In this document: piece after piece, positions 10,591 through 23,100 of the stretch | Position numbering within the stretch: position 1 is the first letter of the stretch | Layout of the letters: each line of letters begins with the position of its first letter | Assembly: GCA_916610825.1 (NCBI GenBank) | Contig: OU744447.1 | Span: forward strand, 12,817,751 to 12,881,750 | From: Haliclystus octoradiatus | Taxonomy: Eukaryota > Cnidaria > Staurozoa > Stauromedusae > Haliclystidae | Reading direction: 5' to 3' | Length of the DNA stretch: 64,000 nt | Notes under the pieces: generated by a model | What the model was told of the DNA's origin: nothing | Seen by the model: the letters and a program-made list of their open reading frames with translations, nothing else | Database searches by the model: none | Position numbers and translations under genes: made by a program

Positions 10591-11490
10591 ACTATTAGAT
10601 TCCATTGTATTCGATGTTATTGTCGGCTCGAGAGAAGATTCAATAGCATAATTGGTGTGATTGTTTTGTTTTGAATTTGAATTAGTGCGATTTGAATAAT
10701 TGGATATTGAGTTATTACGATTTTGTGACTTACCAGCGGAACGACAAACGGCACTAAAATGTCCTCTGATTCCACATGCTGAACAATTTTTTCCGTATGC
10801 TGGGCATCGTCTTGGTGGATGACGTGAGCCACAATTACCACATTCACGTTGCGTTTCTTGGACAGACTTTGTGCTGTGTACGGCATATTGAGTGAGAGGT
10901 ATTTCGGTAGGTTGTGTTGGTTGTATTGTGATATTTCGATTTATAAAGGCTGTTGTTTGGCTATATTGCCGTACACGTTCACGAAGATCTTCGTATGTTG
11001 CAATTGGAGTTAGACGAATATAATCTATCAGGTCTTTACGAAGCTTACTGTCGTCAAATGAGTTTATGAAGACCATCTTTTTCATTTCTTCATTTGGATC
11101 TTGTTCAGTTTTAAATTTGTCAAAGTCACATTTATCCGCGGCATGATTGATGCGAATATGGAGTTCGTCCGCTGATTCGTCCGGCCTTTTTTTTATCGCC
11201 AGAAAATTCGTTCGTTCGGCAATAATAAGGCGTTGTTTGGGCTCTACCAATTCCATTGCTTTCTTTTCAATAGCTACATAAGGCATATTAGCCAATTTTA
11301 ATGGTCTAACCAGTCTTGTTAATTTGATAAGGGCCTCTTCGCCACATAGTGATAGAAATAGATCCGTAATAGGGTAGTGTTGATTGGTAGGGTCATCTTT
11401 AAGTGACTTCGTTCTAGCTTTGGCTGAAAATGCTGTAAACCAAGCTTCTGTGCGTTCTGGATCAGATAGATTTAACGACTTGATATTCAA
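10591..11490 (-). pseudogene. Gypsy-1 gag (start codon lost, 3' part split off by LINE-1)
   Basis: The frame encodes a Gag-like protein (NLSDPERTEAWFTAF ... ERTNFLAIKKRPDE) with two zinc knuckles, CGNCGSRHPPRRC (CX2CX3HX4C) and CSACGIRGHFSAVC (CX2CX4HX4C). It closely matches Gypsy-2 gag at 51930-53237, which begins with an ATG. Here the ATG is missing: the frame is joined, through the shared 10 bp GGATTTGAAT, to a copy of the pol 3' end, which puts a stop codon just upstream. The frame is cut at 10590 by the LINE and resumes at 6353. Confidence 0.85.
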
Positions 11491-12298
11491 ATCCTAAACG
11501 ATCCGGGCGTGCAGTAATTCTAGAAGAACGTCGTAACTGGGATAGTGAATCCGTGGACTCACTAACTATTGTTCTGGATTCAGTAGACTCATTGTTTGAT
11601 GACGAACCAGATGGTCCGAATTGGTTTCTAGAGGCAAGAACAGTATTTCCATTGTCTGATAGCCATGCTGTATTGCTTCCTTTTGGAAGGATATATTCGA
11701 CTTCCTTAGGCGTGTGTGCTATAGATGGCTGGTACATTACTACATCTCCCGTTGCAAAATCAGCTATAAACGGGACTCTTATATTTCTACCTAACAGTAT
11801 TTCTGCTGGAGATTTCCCCTGGTCAAGGATGTGGCATGATGAACAGTTAAAATACGATAAAGGAACATATCAAACGATACACGCAAGCCCTTATGCCACG
11901 CCTTCATTCCGCGTTTTACCGTCTGAACAGCGCGCTCTGCCAGACCATTGGCACGTGGAAAATAAATAGGGGATTCAATTTTCTCGCAAATTTACAATCG
12001 TCTCCGACCATCAAGCCCTTTCTTACATTTTTGATACTAATAAATCAGTCCCTAAAACTGCATCCGCACGGATTTGTAGATGGGCAATCAAATTGATGGC
12101 CTTCGATTTTGAACTAAAATATGAGCCTGGTGCAAACATCACCCATGCTGATGCTTTATCTCGTCTGACACACAGTACCATTACGCGGGAAGACGTAGTT
12201 GCTAGTGTCTCTATTGCTACTGACTCAGCATTTTTTACAATATAGTTACAAGATATTAAGACTGTTTACATTACACAATAAACCCAGCATGTATGTGG
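11484..12298. repeat. Scrambled segment of Gypsy-1: direct pol copy, inverted RNase H copy, LTR fragment
   Basis: Three joined pieces are visible. 11484-11984 repeats 3454-3953 in the same orientation, differing by a missing C. 11984-12236 is an inverted copy of 4588-4840 (RNase H region). 12234-12298 repeats LTR bases 3203-3267. The junctions show shared bases (GGATTTGAAT; T; TTT). The segment replaces the primer-binding site, the leader and the gag start codon. Confidence 0.88.
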
Positions 12299-12456
12299 AA
12301 CAGAGAACACGCTTGCATTTTGTCTGAATAGAAGTGATTATATTTCAGCATACTTTACAATATAGTTACAAGATATTAAGACTGTTTACACTACACAATA
12401 AACCCAGCATGTATGTGGGCACTTTATAATTACTTTAATTAAGTGACTACGTCACA
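12299..12456 (-). repeat. Gypsy-1 5' LTR (158 of 173 bp)
   Basis: Matches 3148-3305 with about one substitution. The 15 bases that should adjoin the primer-binding site are missing and replaced by the junction to a second LTR fragment. ATTTT follows directly as the target duplication. Confidence 0.88.
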
Positions 12457-15400
12457 ATTTTTCACTTGAAAAGGCAGCGAAGTTCACAAATCAAGGTCAC
12501 AGGGCAACAATGCTTAGTCATTTCAATAAATACCAAATCGTACTATTGAGCTAACACAAACGAATTTCTAATTAAAGAAGAATATACTTAGCATTGGAGT
12601 ATTTCACAAAGTTTTCAAGAGTTTTTGGAACAGTCTTTGGGGGCGAAGTTTCAAGAACATATTCGACATGAATTGTGCCTTCAAGAGCACCCAACCCAAA
12701 CACACAAACAAACATGTTCACTTAACTATTTATACGAAACAATTATCCAATCAGATTACAGTTACTTGTTACAAATAATGAGCTTCCGTTGCTTATTTAG
12801 ATAACATTTAGAACAGTTACAGTAACATTTTAGTCAAAGGAAGTCAAATTAATACAACCAATACATTAATTGATTGCTCGAGATCATACATACCAGAAGT
12901 GAAAAGTCTTACCAAAAATGTGACCTTTTAAATAAAGGCGTGGCCTTTTGACATTTCAAAAAACGCTTTAAACAACATATGTCACCCTGCATTGTTGATA
13001 CCTGAGATATTAACCGTAAAATATTAGTACTCAGTAATGCAGTAGATATGCAATATCATGCAATATCATGATAATACGAGCAAAATATAGGAGTGATGCC
13101 AAGTAAGACGAAAGAAAACGTATCAAGTCACGAGACCCTGTTAAGAAGATTGTAGATTTGCGTCTTCACCCAGCGTGTTTAGATTGCTTTTCAATTGAAG
13201 AAGCGTAACAGATTATGATAGTATTGCGAAATACATCCGTACGCGCATTATTCAGGGAATTAGACAGTCCCATCTAAAGCTGCATAAGGAACTTTTTCTC
13301 TTATTGTGAGATTGACTCTGACTCATATTTACTTACTTCCGTAACTTACTTTCCAAAACTGGTTTGGAAAGTCTATAATAAGAAAGACATGTTAATTTTT
13401 ACAAAATTTTCAACAGCTGAAAACCGGACTGTCGACGGCAATCAAGGATGACATTGTATTTCATTTATGATCATCATCATCATCATTATTCAGAAAACTT
13501 GATAAGCTACAAGACTGATAAATTTAGAAATAAGGCTAAAAAACAACATGTGACAAGCATGTACATGGAGGGCAAATTAAAATGTTTACTGTTTTGAGTC
13601 AAGTTATCAAATATTCACACATTTTGATCTGCAGTGTTTCGATTTTTTAATCTTCGTCCGACAGAGAAAACAATACATTGACATATATATTATATCGGAA
13701 TTAAAATTGTGAACACCTTCAAATAACCAAACTAACAGTTAATCAAAACACAGTTGTCATGGTGATATAACTGACATCAGTTAGACTATAACAATAGAAT
13801 AATTTATATGCAATATAAATATGCAGACTGTAGAAAGCTGTTCTCATATTGGAGAGACCTCAACTGAACATTATACATGACTATATATACAATGATAAAT
13901 GCTCCCTTTACAGTGTACTGCCTTTTCAATTGCAGTGCAGTGCATCGTCAGCAGTAAGTTATGACCATGTATCTACTTCGTTAGGGGCACAGATTATATA
14001 GGTCGTTATAATCTGTGGTTAGGGGTAACTTCCATTGAAGCTAATATGGGGGTAAGAAAAAACTCTCATATGGCTATGTTACACTCAATACATGTTCAGT
14101 ATCTGAAAAGATTCATTACAGATCAAGAAAGTATATCAAGAACTATAATAGTGCAGTTTACTTCTGCATTTTCAATAGTTTTCAGAGGTCACAATGCTAT
14201 TTTGCCTTTATGTAACTAATCAAGATCATCAAACAATGAATAACTGAAATTTTAAACCAGCTTTCTCGACCGATATCAATAATGTTTTTGATGACCTCCT
14301 TTCACGATGATTTTCCCATTTCAACATTTTTCAAGAAGAATTATTGAAAATGAGGCTGAGTTTTCGGTATTTTCAGATTTTCTAGTTTGGATGAAAAAGA
14401 AATATAAATAGGACAATATTGTGACCTTTTTAAAACTTTATACAGAAACGCAAATTTGAGTTACACTTCCTTAGTTCTTCATTATATCTTGCAAAAGACC
14501 TTTGGTACAAAACTGGATGTCCAAAACGTTATCAACACTTATGATGCCGACGATTTTTCAATATCCTTTCACCACAGGCCGCCCTGTTTTTGCATGCGAT
14601 CACAATATCAAGTAATCAACTTTCAAGTTCATTTATCTCAAGAAATATTCGTTTTTATATAACAAAGTTTTGGGAAATTATTATTTCGAAACATATATTT
14701 CATGTTGTGTACTTTTTGTTTGAAATTTTATAATCAAAGACTGCGCAGTTTTCAAAAGAAAAACACAATGACGGAAATGTTTCAAATGTTTTATGAAAAA
14801 CAGTCTTAAAATTCAAATTATTTTAACATCAATCAAACAAAATAAGTTTCAACATATCATACTTTATTTAAACTTTTGATTTATTCGGTCTCAAGAGCAA
14901 TTTAGCCTTGAAACAAGATGAAAAAGAGAGCAAATATGTCTGTAGACCCACGCCCGTACGCCATGAATGTCGAAATTTTCATTTCTAAAAAAATTAATTT
15001 AAAATAGCAAGACTACATTTTATATCCAATAACGATTTAAGCCAACTCCCAATACAATTAATTAGACCAGGAATCGAATATAAACATATATAACATGCTT
15101 GATTTATATTAATTTGAACAAAACTTTCATTATAACGAATTTTAAAAAATCCGAAAAAATTGCAAAACACAACACAAACTTCTCTGTCTCCAAATAAAAT
15201 TCATTAACCAGAAAACCACATACAAAACAGAAATAATAATAGTTGATGACCATATAAATGTATTGCTTCAGTTTTTATCGTATTTTCGAAGAAATAATAG
15301 CTCATTTTATTGCCTTTCTTAGCGCCAAGGCGATCGCGTGTCAACACTTCGCCATTTTGTTTTGCTTTCGAACTTTCAAACTGATTTAAAATCGTAAGAT

Positions 15401-16515
15401 CACGTTGGATTCAAATGAAAGAAGATTCCCTGCTTAGCTGATATTCGATTGGTTTAATTGAACAAAGGTTTCTGCTTGAAGACTTCCTTTTTCATTGTTT
15501 TTAAGCTCTGTGGAAAGCCCACGTTGCTATCCCGAGTATACTCGGGTTCGGCCTGCTGACGGGGGTCAAGCTATCCCGAGTATACTCGGGTTCGGCACGA
15601 CAAGTGGAAAAAACGACTTCAAAAAACATCATTATCCAACTCCGTACCTCAAATATTTCAAAATTTAAAGTTAAAGATATTAGAAAACCTTTAAACCTTT
15701 GAACATCCCGTATGCCGACCTTGGAAGCTACCCCCGCGATATATCTACTGATAGTGATTATTTTTTTATTTTTTTATTTATTATTAATGAAATTTATTCT
15801 CAATTTGAAAGAATTTCTAAACATAATAAATTAATAATATATACATAACTGTTAAAAATGATTAAGTGAAACCTTACTTTCATTTATTATATTTAACCTG
15901 TTTATCTATAATTTTAAAATCAATTACCAAAATTTTGATAAAAATAGAAAAGCTTATTCGACGACTTTTTACTGTCCAGGGCTCCCGTGTTTGCTTATTA
16001 ATGTCTTAATCTTGGATCTCAATGGAGACAGCTCGGTATTGTTAAACATGTTAAACATCGGTATTGTGAAGTTTCAAATCAGCATAATGAAAGTGAATTA
16101 TATTACCTATGTCAGCAGCAGTCTTGTTGTGCAGATCTATGCATACAAAGTTAAAATGAAAGCTTGATATGATACATTTAACAAATCTATAAAAAAATGA
16201 GAGGAAGATTGCATCCCTTGTATATTAATCTATTTATTTTTCGATATGCCATAGACATAGACTGTAAAATAGAAATAATCTACTGATTTGTGTTATTAAT
16301 GCATATTTATGAATACAACAGATGTAAGTGAGATATAATGATAAAATTGCACATGACACAAAGAAATTTTTAACACCGATTCGGGTAGCTAAAGCTTAAT
16401 CATGAAGAATGGTGAAAAGAAATTTTTAATTTGGAAGCGTATAGGCGGTGATATTTAATGTTGAATATATTCGATTTTTAATCAGTCACTTTTTCAAATC
16501 TCCGAACAAAAGAAA
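12457..16515. other. Intergenic DNA, no gene recognised
   Basis: AT-rich DNA with no domain-bearing frame. A short minus-strand frame at 12572-12715 (TIHVEYVLETSPPKTVP, then a stop) has a protein-like composition and could be a terminal exon fragment, but nothing supports it further. A 69-codon frame at 14456-14662 is not recognised. The palindrome pair at 15526-15596 is listed separately. Confidence 0.45.
15526..15596. repeat. Two copies of a 27-bp unit with a perfect 16-bp palindrome
   Basis: The unit GCTATCCCGAGTATACTCGG (first 20 bases) occurs at 15526-15552 and again at 15570-15596, 44 bp apart. Each contains the perfect palindrome CCCGAGTATACTCGGG (15531-15546 and 15575-15590). It is locally GC-rich in AT-rich surroundings. 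Confidence 0.85.
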
Positions 16516-16520
16516 TTAGA

Positions 16521-16687
16521 GTCCAGGTCAGCTATGCCCACATCCTTGGGACACCTTTCCTGATTGAAACGAGTTCCTTTTACCAACGAAAACATGGAAT
16601 AAAAGGGTATTTAGTAGTTTCAAAGGTAAGCAGTACATTGCAAGAAGAAAGAGTGTTCTAATGGTGTGGGCATAGCTAAATTGGACG
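16521..16687. mobile_element. MITE-like element, about 167 bp
   Basis: The ends are inverted: GTCCAGGTCAGCTATGCCCA on the left, and on the right a stretch whose reverse complement starts GTCCAATTTAGCTATGCCCA. TTAGA occurs on both sides (16516-16520 and 16688-16692) and may be the target duplication. There is no coding capacity. The superfamily is not assigned. Confidence 0.6.
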
Positions 16688-17103
16688 TTAGAAAATTTGA
16701 TTTAGTGCGGAAGAGATACAAATTTTATTATTCAGACTTCACTTTTTTCTTATAGAAAGCCTTCTTGTCATTCGACTGTCGTCCCGAGTTTTAAAAAAGG
16801 TTAATGATCAAAAATACCTGCTTTCAGCATCAAATGTCTCCGCTTATGCGCGTCCAAATTGAAAAATCTATGCCATATTTATTCATCATTTAGCTTCAGC
16901 TACTCGAATCTTTGTTAAAATGTTTATGTGTCAATTCAGTGTATAATTGCACGTCAAGATGCTAGCTTTAGCGTGTAGCCCATCGTGTGGGTATAGGTGT
17001 AGTTGAATTTTATATTATTGAAATAATCTAATTTTCACATAGTTTGTATTATATGAAGAAATAGTGTACTCAAACATTAGTGTTATCTTTTCTCTCCTTT
17101 CCC

Positions 17104-17345
17104 TTAGTTTTCAATCTTCATTTCCAGGCAATTCAGTCCCATTCGCTTACTACCGGCTTCAATAGGCCAACGTAAAAACTTCCCCTCAGGCAGTGGATGA
17201 TAGCCAGGATTATATTTACCAAATATGTCAGCATCGACACAATTCTTATACCAACCAGCTGCCTTTTTCACATTTGCACAATTTTTATTTGCAATCAAAT
17301 CATTGTCGATATCCCTTGTAGTGAATTTCATCCCGTTTGACTTTG
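17104..17345 (-). CDS. Fibrinogen-related domain, C-terminal exon (last exon of the PAN-TSR-FReD candidate gene)
   Basis: Seen: splice acceptor (gcattag) with the exon start at 17345, phase 1, then a frame KSNGMKFTTRDIDNDL ... NCANVKKAAGWYKNC ... EMKIEN and a stop at 17104. Known: this is the end of a fibrinogen-related domain. The Asp-rich TTRDIDND stretch corresponds to the calcium site and the two Cys (NCA, KNC) to the C-terminal disulphide. The usual WxxW-type pocket strand is altered (FLRWPIEAGSKRMGLNCLEM), so ligand specificity cannot be guessed. It joins in frame to the exon at 31856-32116 across a 14.5-kb intron that contains Gypsy-4. The protein is predicted to be secreted. Confidence 0.82.
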
Positions 17346-17520
17346 CTAATGCATGAAAAGTATTACCTTTGACAAAAATAAACGTTAAAATATATATTTT
17401 GCATCTGTAAAATCAAATTATTCGTAAATACTCAAGATTTACATCCCTCACGACAATGTATATAATAAACGAAGGAGCAATGCATCGTGTCTATTCTAAC
17501 GGAATTCTAATTCATTTAAG

Positions 17521-17600
17521 CAGGGTTTTCGGTTCAATCCCTGACAGATTCATTATTGGTTGGCGTCAGGAAGGGCATCCGCCTATTTTAACTCACACAC
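17521..17600 (+). repeat. Truncated SINE-like fragment
   Basis: CGGTTCAATCCCTGA resembles a tRNA B box, and GGCGTCAGGAAGGGCATCCG shortly after resembles a conserved SINE core known from several animal SINE families. No A box is visible, so the 5' end seems lost. Confidence 0.45.
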
Positions 17601-17740
17601 TCCAAAAATACTAACCGATTAACCAACCACACCAGTGAAAAAAGCTAACAAGACACGGTTTGTGGTAAAAAAAATATGATAAAATGAATAAATACATAAG
17701 ATGCCGTAAGTCAGTACGGAATTATGTATATTCTGTAAGT

Positions 17741-19744
17741 GATTCTCTTTCATTGCGTTGTTAGTGAAAGAAACTGGTTGTTTCTGCAACTTGCTCTCTA
17801 ATTTGGACCACTTTATTAGAGTTTATCGAAACGCTATCAACGTATTAACTTATCTTATTGACTGATTATATCATTGGAATAGCCGAGGAAGTGTTTTTTG
17901 TTGGATATCGCTGCTGGTTTCTTCGAAAATACTACTTATAAATTGCTAAAACAAGACAGCTTTTCGAAAAGCAACTTTAATCACTCATTTGGAGATAAAG
18001 ATTAGCTTCTTGGCGATATATTTTCTAGTTGTCTGTTGTTTTATGCTGTTTTATGCTGTATTGGAATGCTGATATGCTTTAGATGTATTAATCAATGGAT
18101 TTGATGATGTTTAAGACAGCAACAAGTAGCGATTCAAGCTTATTTTTGGTGTACTTTGGAGAAAATCAAGCTGAATTTGGTGCTGGAATAGAGATGTATT
18201 GTGATGATATCCACCTGTTTACAACTCAATATTATTTCCTCAGTGAATAAGTATTATTTGAGTTTATTTTTATGTTATAATTTATATGCTACAAACGTGG
18301 ACATTACATTAATGTATTACCACAGATAAAGAAATGCTTTGAAATCCAGTTCGAAAGCCAATATCACAGATCTTTTGGTAGACTTTGCATTCAGAAATAT
18401 TAATTTATGTAAAATAAACATACTCAGGATTCAGAATTACAGGTTGCTGCATAGTATGGGTGTTTGTTGTAATAATTTGAATGGAAACTTATAATTCATT
18501 CAAAATTTTATTAGAAATAAGTTTGTTTTCATTCAAACATTGTATGATTATAATTTTTGAAGCTTTCCCTCATTTGTGATTTTTGTCAAATTACGATCCT
18601 AACATCTGATAGAAAATCTAATGTAATGAATCAAACGTCTATAGGTAATAAATAATGTAACACGATGGTACAATGTAACAAAATATTTGACATGCTTTCC
18701 AAGGTGATAAAATCAGGAGAAAATTCAGTCGCCAGACTGTAAAGCTAGTTAGCCAACTTCACGTCACCTCGTCCTGTGTTAATTATCAAATATATTAACA
18801 TTAATCTATAACCATTCATTTGGTAGTTAATTACTTTCATTTACATTGGAAATTAAACCATAGTACCTGATGCAAGCTGCGTTGTTATTACAAGAAACAC
18901 AAGTGCAAAGAAGACTCGTTATTTCCCCAACTGATCAGTAGGCTATAATGATGCTCCACAAGACTTGTTAGATAATTTACATACAAATTCTCGTACATTA
19001 GCAGATCTTGTCACAAACTCTTAAACAACTTTTATTTCAGAATAATAGATTGCATTATCCCTTGTATTATTCTATAAAATATGATAATAATATCTAATTA
19101 ACGCAGGGATACATCTAGGGATAAGATTGTGATGATTGTTTAGGAATGAAATTGGAAACAATGTCATGTATTGTACAAGCTTATTGCATGCATTGCAGCA
19201 TGAAAATATATTAAGACAATATTTATTTAATAGGAAAATGATTATGAGCTGTAAATTAGTGGAACTCATGAGGATATATCTCTATTCCAGCACCAAACTC
19301 TGCTAGATTTTCTCCAAAGTACACCAAAAATAAGCTTGAATTCGCTACTTGTTGTTGTCTTGAACATCTTCTAAACATCATCAAATCCAGTGATTAATAC
19401 ATCAAAAGCATATCAGCATTCCAATACAGCATATAAAGAACAGAAACCAAAGAAAATATATCGCCAAGAAGCTTAATCTTTATCTCCAAATGAGTGATAA
19501 AAGTTGTGATAGCTTTTCGAAAACGCTGTCTTGTTTTTGCAATTTATAAGTAGCATTTTCGAAGAAAGCAGCAGCGATATCCAACAAAAAACAATTCCTC
19601 GGCTATTCCACTGATATAATCAGTCAATAAAATAAATAATACCTTGATAGCGTTTCGATAAACTCTCAAAAAGTGGTCCAACTTAGAGAGCAAGTTGCAG
19701 AAACAACCGGTTTCTTTCACTAACAACGCAATGAAAGAGAATCA
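17741..19744. repeat. Large inverted repeat: arms of about 460 bp around a 1.1-kb spacer
   Basis: 17741-18199 and 19275-19744 are diverged reverse complements. Matching landmarks include GATTCTCTTTCATTGCG, AGCCGAGGAA, the run before AGCTTATTTTTGGTGTAC and GGTGCTGGAATAGAGAT. The spacer 18200-19274 holds no recognisable gene (a 65-codon frame at 19072-19269 is not convincing). It could be a foldback element or an inverted duplication. Confidence 0.75.
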
Positions 19745-19876
19745 GTGACTACCTCACTTTGACGCAGCCTCCGCAAAGCGTGCAAAAGGCCTATGATTGC
19801 ATATAATGCCGATTTGTTTCCTTGGTCTAGAACTGCTCTATAATAAGTTTTTATAATAATATAAAGTGGTGATTTT

Positions 19877-20054
19877 TGATATATGATAATATGACATCAT
19901 TGCGTTTCAGTCTAGCTAATTACATAGATATAATATTACAGATTCCTTAATCCGATTACATAAACAGTCTTGAGTTGAGTTTCGAATGTCACGGACGTTT
20001 TTTATGAGTTATTGCCTTTCCTTAATTTCTTTCGTTATAATACAACACATAACA
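19877..20054 (+). repeat. Gypsy-4 5' LTR
   Basis: Starts TGATATATGATAATATGACA and ends ACACATAACA. Matches 24451-24628 except at about six positions, mostly near the 3' end. Confidence 0.92.
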
Positions 20055-20055
20055 T

Positions 20056-20066
20056 TGGCGACGAGG
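20056..20066 (+). other. Gypsy-4 primer-binding site candidate
   Basis: TGGCGACGAGG begins two bases after the 5' LTR. The leading TGG pairs with a tRNA CCA end. This sequence resembles sites used by Mag/SURL-type Gypsy elements. The primer tRNA was not identified. Confidence 0.6.
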
Positions 20067-20142
20067 TATATTTATTTAATTGTTACGAACCCACATCATC
20101 ATCCCGTATTTTGGTCGGTAAGTCATTCACGTTGTCATTAGC

Positions 20143-23100
20143 ATGTCTGATTTCAAAGGCTTACCATGTGAGTTTATGCCGTGTCCCGGTGAACCAACAA
20201 TCCCGTGGACTCAATGGATAACAATATTCGAGGTATATGTAGAAAGAAAGGAACTAAATTTGCTTCAACAAAAACAACGACACAGTAACACAACAACACC
20301 GCTAATAGACAACGCTATTTTGTCGAACAACGAAGGGGGCCAGCAACCACCAAAATTGTTCACAGACAAGGCCCGTAACTTGGACTTGTTTGCATGTCCA
20401 GGAGCAGAAGGTCAGCGACAGATCTTAGGTACACCAAACGCTACAGAATGGGACAGAACACATGAAACATTTAAAAAACAATGCGAAGATTTATTCAAAC
20501 CGACAGTGAACAGACGACTTGCATTAAAAAAATTTCGTGAACGACAGCAACGACAAGACGAGACCATAGACCACTGGACAGCCGAATTAAGGATATTAGC
20601 AAAAGACTGTGACCTTTCTACAACAGCCGCTGAGAACAATGCACTGGCTGATAATATTGTATTGAATTGTTATGATAAAGAGGTACAGAAGAGACTTTTT
20701 GCAGAGCATGATAAGTCTGATTTAACAGTGATCATAGATTTCATTCGTGCACATGAAACCGCAAAAAAGGACAGCGCTCAACTTCACTCAACGGCGGTGA
20801 GTGCGATATCCGGATATAAGTCAAACAGACGCGGTAATCACCATAGTAACAAACAACGAAACACAACGGCTGAAAACAAGAAGCACGATAACGGTGATCG
20901 TAAGAACAACAACAGCAACAATAATAGCACGAACACTGACAATAAAAAATGTTTAGGATGTGGCCAAGAAGGTCATTTCCACGGAAATAGTAATTGTCCT
21001 GCAAAAGGCAAAGTGTGTGACAACTGTGGCATATCCAACCATTTTTCTCGAGTTTGCAAGAAACCTAGAAACACCCCAAATGCAAGCCAGCGCACCCTAA
21101 CAATTGGCCATATTAGTTTACCCGATAACAAGATCAATATGCAAGTCCAACTTAAGTCAGTCAGTGGGACACACCCTAAAGTAATTAACACTACTTTAAT
21201 GGCAGACACAGGTGCAGACGTATCAACATTAACAGAACATTTGTATAATCAGCATTTTTCATCTATTGCATTAACACCAAACAATTTAACATTACATAAC
21301 TTTGATTCTTCAGTTGTATCTAACGTGCTAGGTACAATTTCGTTGCATATGACGTACATGGCAACCAAAACAGCTATTGTTAAATTCTTCATTGTACGAG
21401 GCACAGAGGTATCCGTACTTGGAATCAATGACTTGGCAACACTAGGTGTTCAAATTGACCCAGCTAACAAGGTCATCAACAGCGTCAACAGCAGAGATCA
21501 AGATACAGCAGCAGTTCTAGAGCCAGATGAACTCCTCACATCATTAACACATGAATTTCCTGATCTCTTTCAAGACAACCTGGGAAAGGTACCTGACTAC
21601 AAACACAAAATCATTCTACGAGAGGGGTCAACACCCAAGAGATTTGGCCTACGTCGACCTGCAATCGCACTTCGAGAAGCAGCAGCCAAAGCAGTTCAAG
21701 AATTCCTTGACGCAGACATAATCGAGCAAATTGAAAGATCAGAGTATGTCCACCCCGCCCATTTTGTTTGGAAGAAAGACAAGAAGGAAGCAAGACTAAC
21801 AGTTGACTTCAAAGGCGGTCTTAACAACGACGTCATACCACAAACACACCCTGTTCCACTGATAAGTGACATACTCGATAGTGTGGACGACGATAAATAT
21901 TTCTCAAAGTTAGATATTTCAAACGCCTACTACCATCTTGAACTAGATGAAGAGTCACGCCCACTAACAGCATTCATAACAGAAAGCCATGGTCTCTGCC
22001 AATTCAAACGGGCACCCATGGGTCTCATCGACTCAGGCTCAGCATTTCAGAGAGAGATTGAAAAAGCGGTACAAGGTATCCCCGGTGTCCATGCCTACAG
22101 CGATGACATCTTAGTCAGAGGAAGAACAAGAAAAGAGCATGACGCACACCTACGCATGGCTCTTGAACAACTACAAGCTAAAATCCTCAGGTTGAAGAAA
22201 AGTAAAATCACAGTAGCTCAAAAAGAAACTACACTTTTGGGGCATAACATCAAAGCTACACCAAGCGGAACAGTTATTTCACCCGATCCTAAAAACATAT
22301 TAACAATACAATCACTTAGAAGTCCTGAAAACGCTAACGAAATCCAGCAATTTCTTGGGTCTTGCCAATACTATGCCCCCTTCATTAGAGACTACGCATC
22401 ACTGACAGAGCCTCTAAAAGTGATGACAAGAAAGAATGCATCATTCGAATGGTCCGATTTATGCCAAACGTCGTTTGCAGTGCTGAAGGCTAGAATAACA
22501 TCACCAGAAGTACTGATACCGTTCGACCCAAGACTCCAGACACAAGTCACCACTGATGCATCAGACGTAGGTGTAGGGGCAATGCTTTCCCAAATACACA
22601 ATGGGGCAGAAAGACCTGTAGCGTTCGCATCAAAGACACTATCAAGTTCTGAGAGAAATTACTCCACTCCTGAAAGAGAAGCATTAGCATGTGTTTGGGC
22701 ATGCGAACATTTTGAAAAATACTTGATGGGCCGACATTTCCTACTAAAGACTGATCAAATATCGCTCACAACGCTCTTAACTCGATTCCCATCAAAGCGA
22801 TCGTCGAGAAGGATCAGCCGATGGTGTGATCGCCTGCGCTGTTTTGACTATGACATTGAGCATGTAAAAGGAAAGAACAATGAATTTGCAGACATGCTGT
22901 CAAGATTAGGCACATCACTTAAACCAGATGAAGTATCAACTCTTCAAAATGACGACGACAACATCATAATTGCATCTCTACTACACCCAACACATGTTAC
23001 TGCTGACGAATTTATTGCATCTACTAATGATGATAAAGATATCCAATTGGTTCGAAAATACATTTCAACATCATGGCCAGCCAAACGACAACTATCAGGA

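Larger units (their letters stand above)
3133..12456 (-). mobile_element. Gypsy-1: Ty3/Gypsy LTR retrotransposon with LINE insert and rearranged 5' end
   Basis: Seen: the element is bounded by LTR sequence starting TGTTGTGTCG and ending GTCACA, flanked by identical 5-bp duplications ATTTT (3128-3132 and 12457-12461). Internally, in minus orientation, it holds a scrambled 5' segment, gag, a complete LINE (6354-10585), then protease, reverse transcriptase, RNase H and integrase, a polypurine tract and the 3' LTR. Without the LINE it is about 5.09 kb. The two terminal LTR copies differ at about one of 158 shared positions, which suggests a young insertion. The intact target duplication around a rearranged interior suggests the rearrangement preceded or accompanied integration. 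No env-like frame is present. Confidence 0.9.

Noticed and set aside
11462..11737. Separate small gene for a 91-residue protein
   Set aside because: It is the duplicated 3' end of Gypsy-1 pol, present because of the rearrangement.
3133..12456. Endogenous retrovirus with envelope
   Set aside because: No frame follows integrase before the 3' LTR in any of the four Gypsy elements; they are plain LTR retrotransposons.
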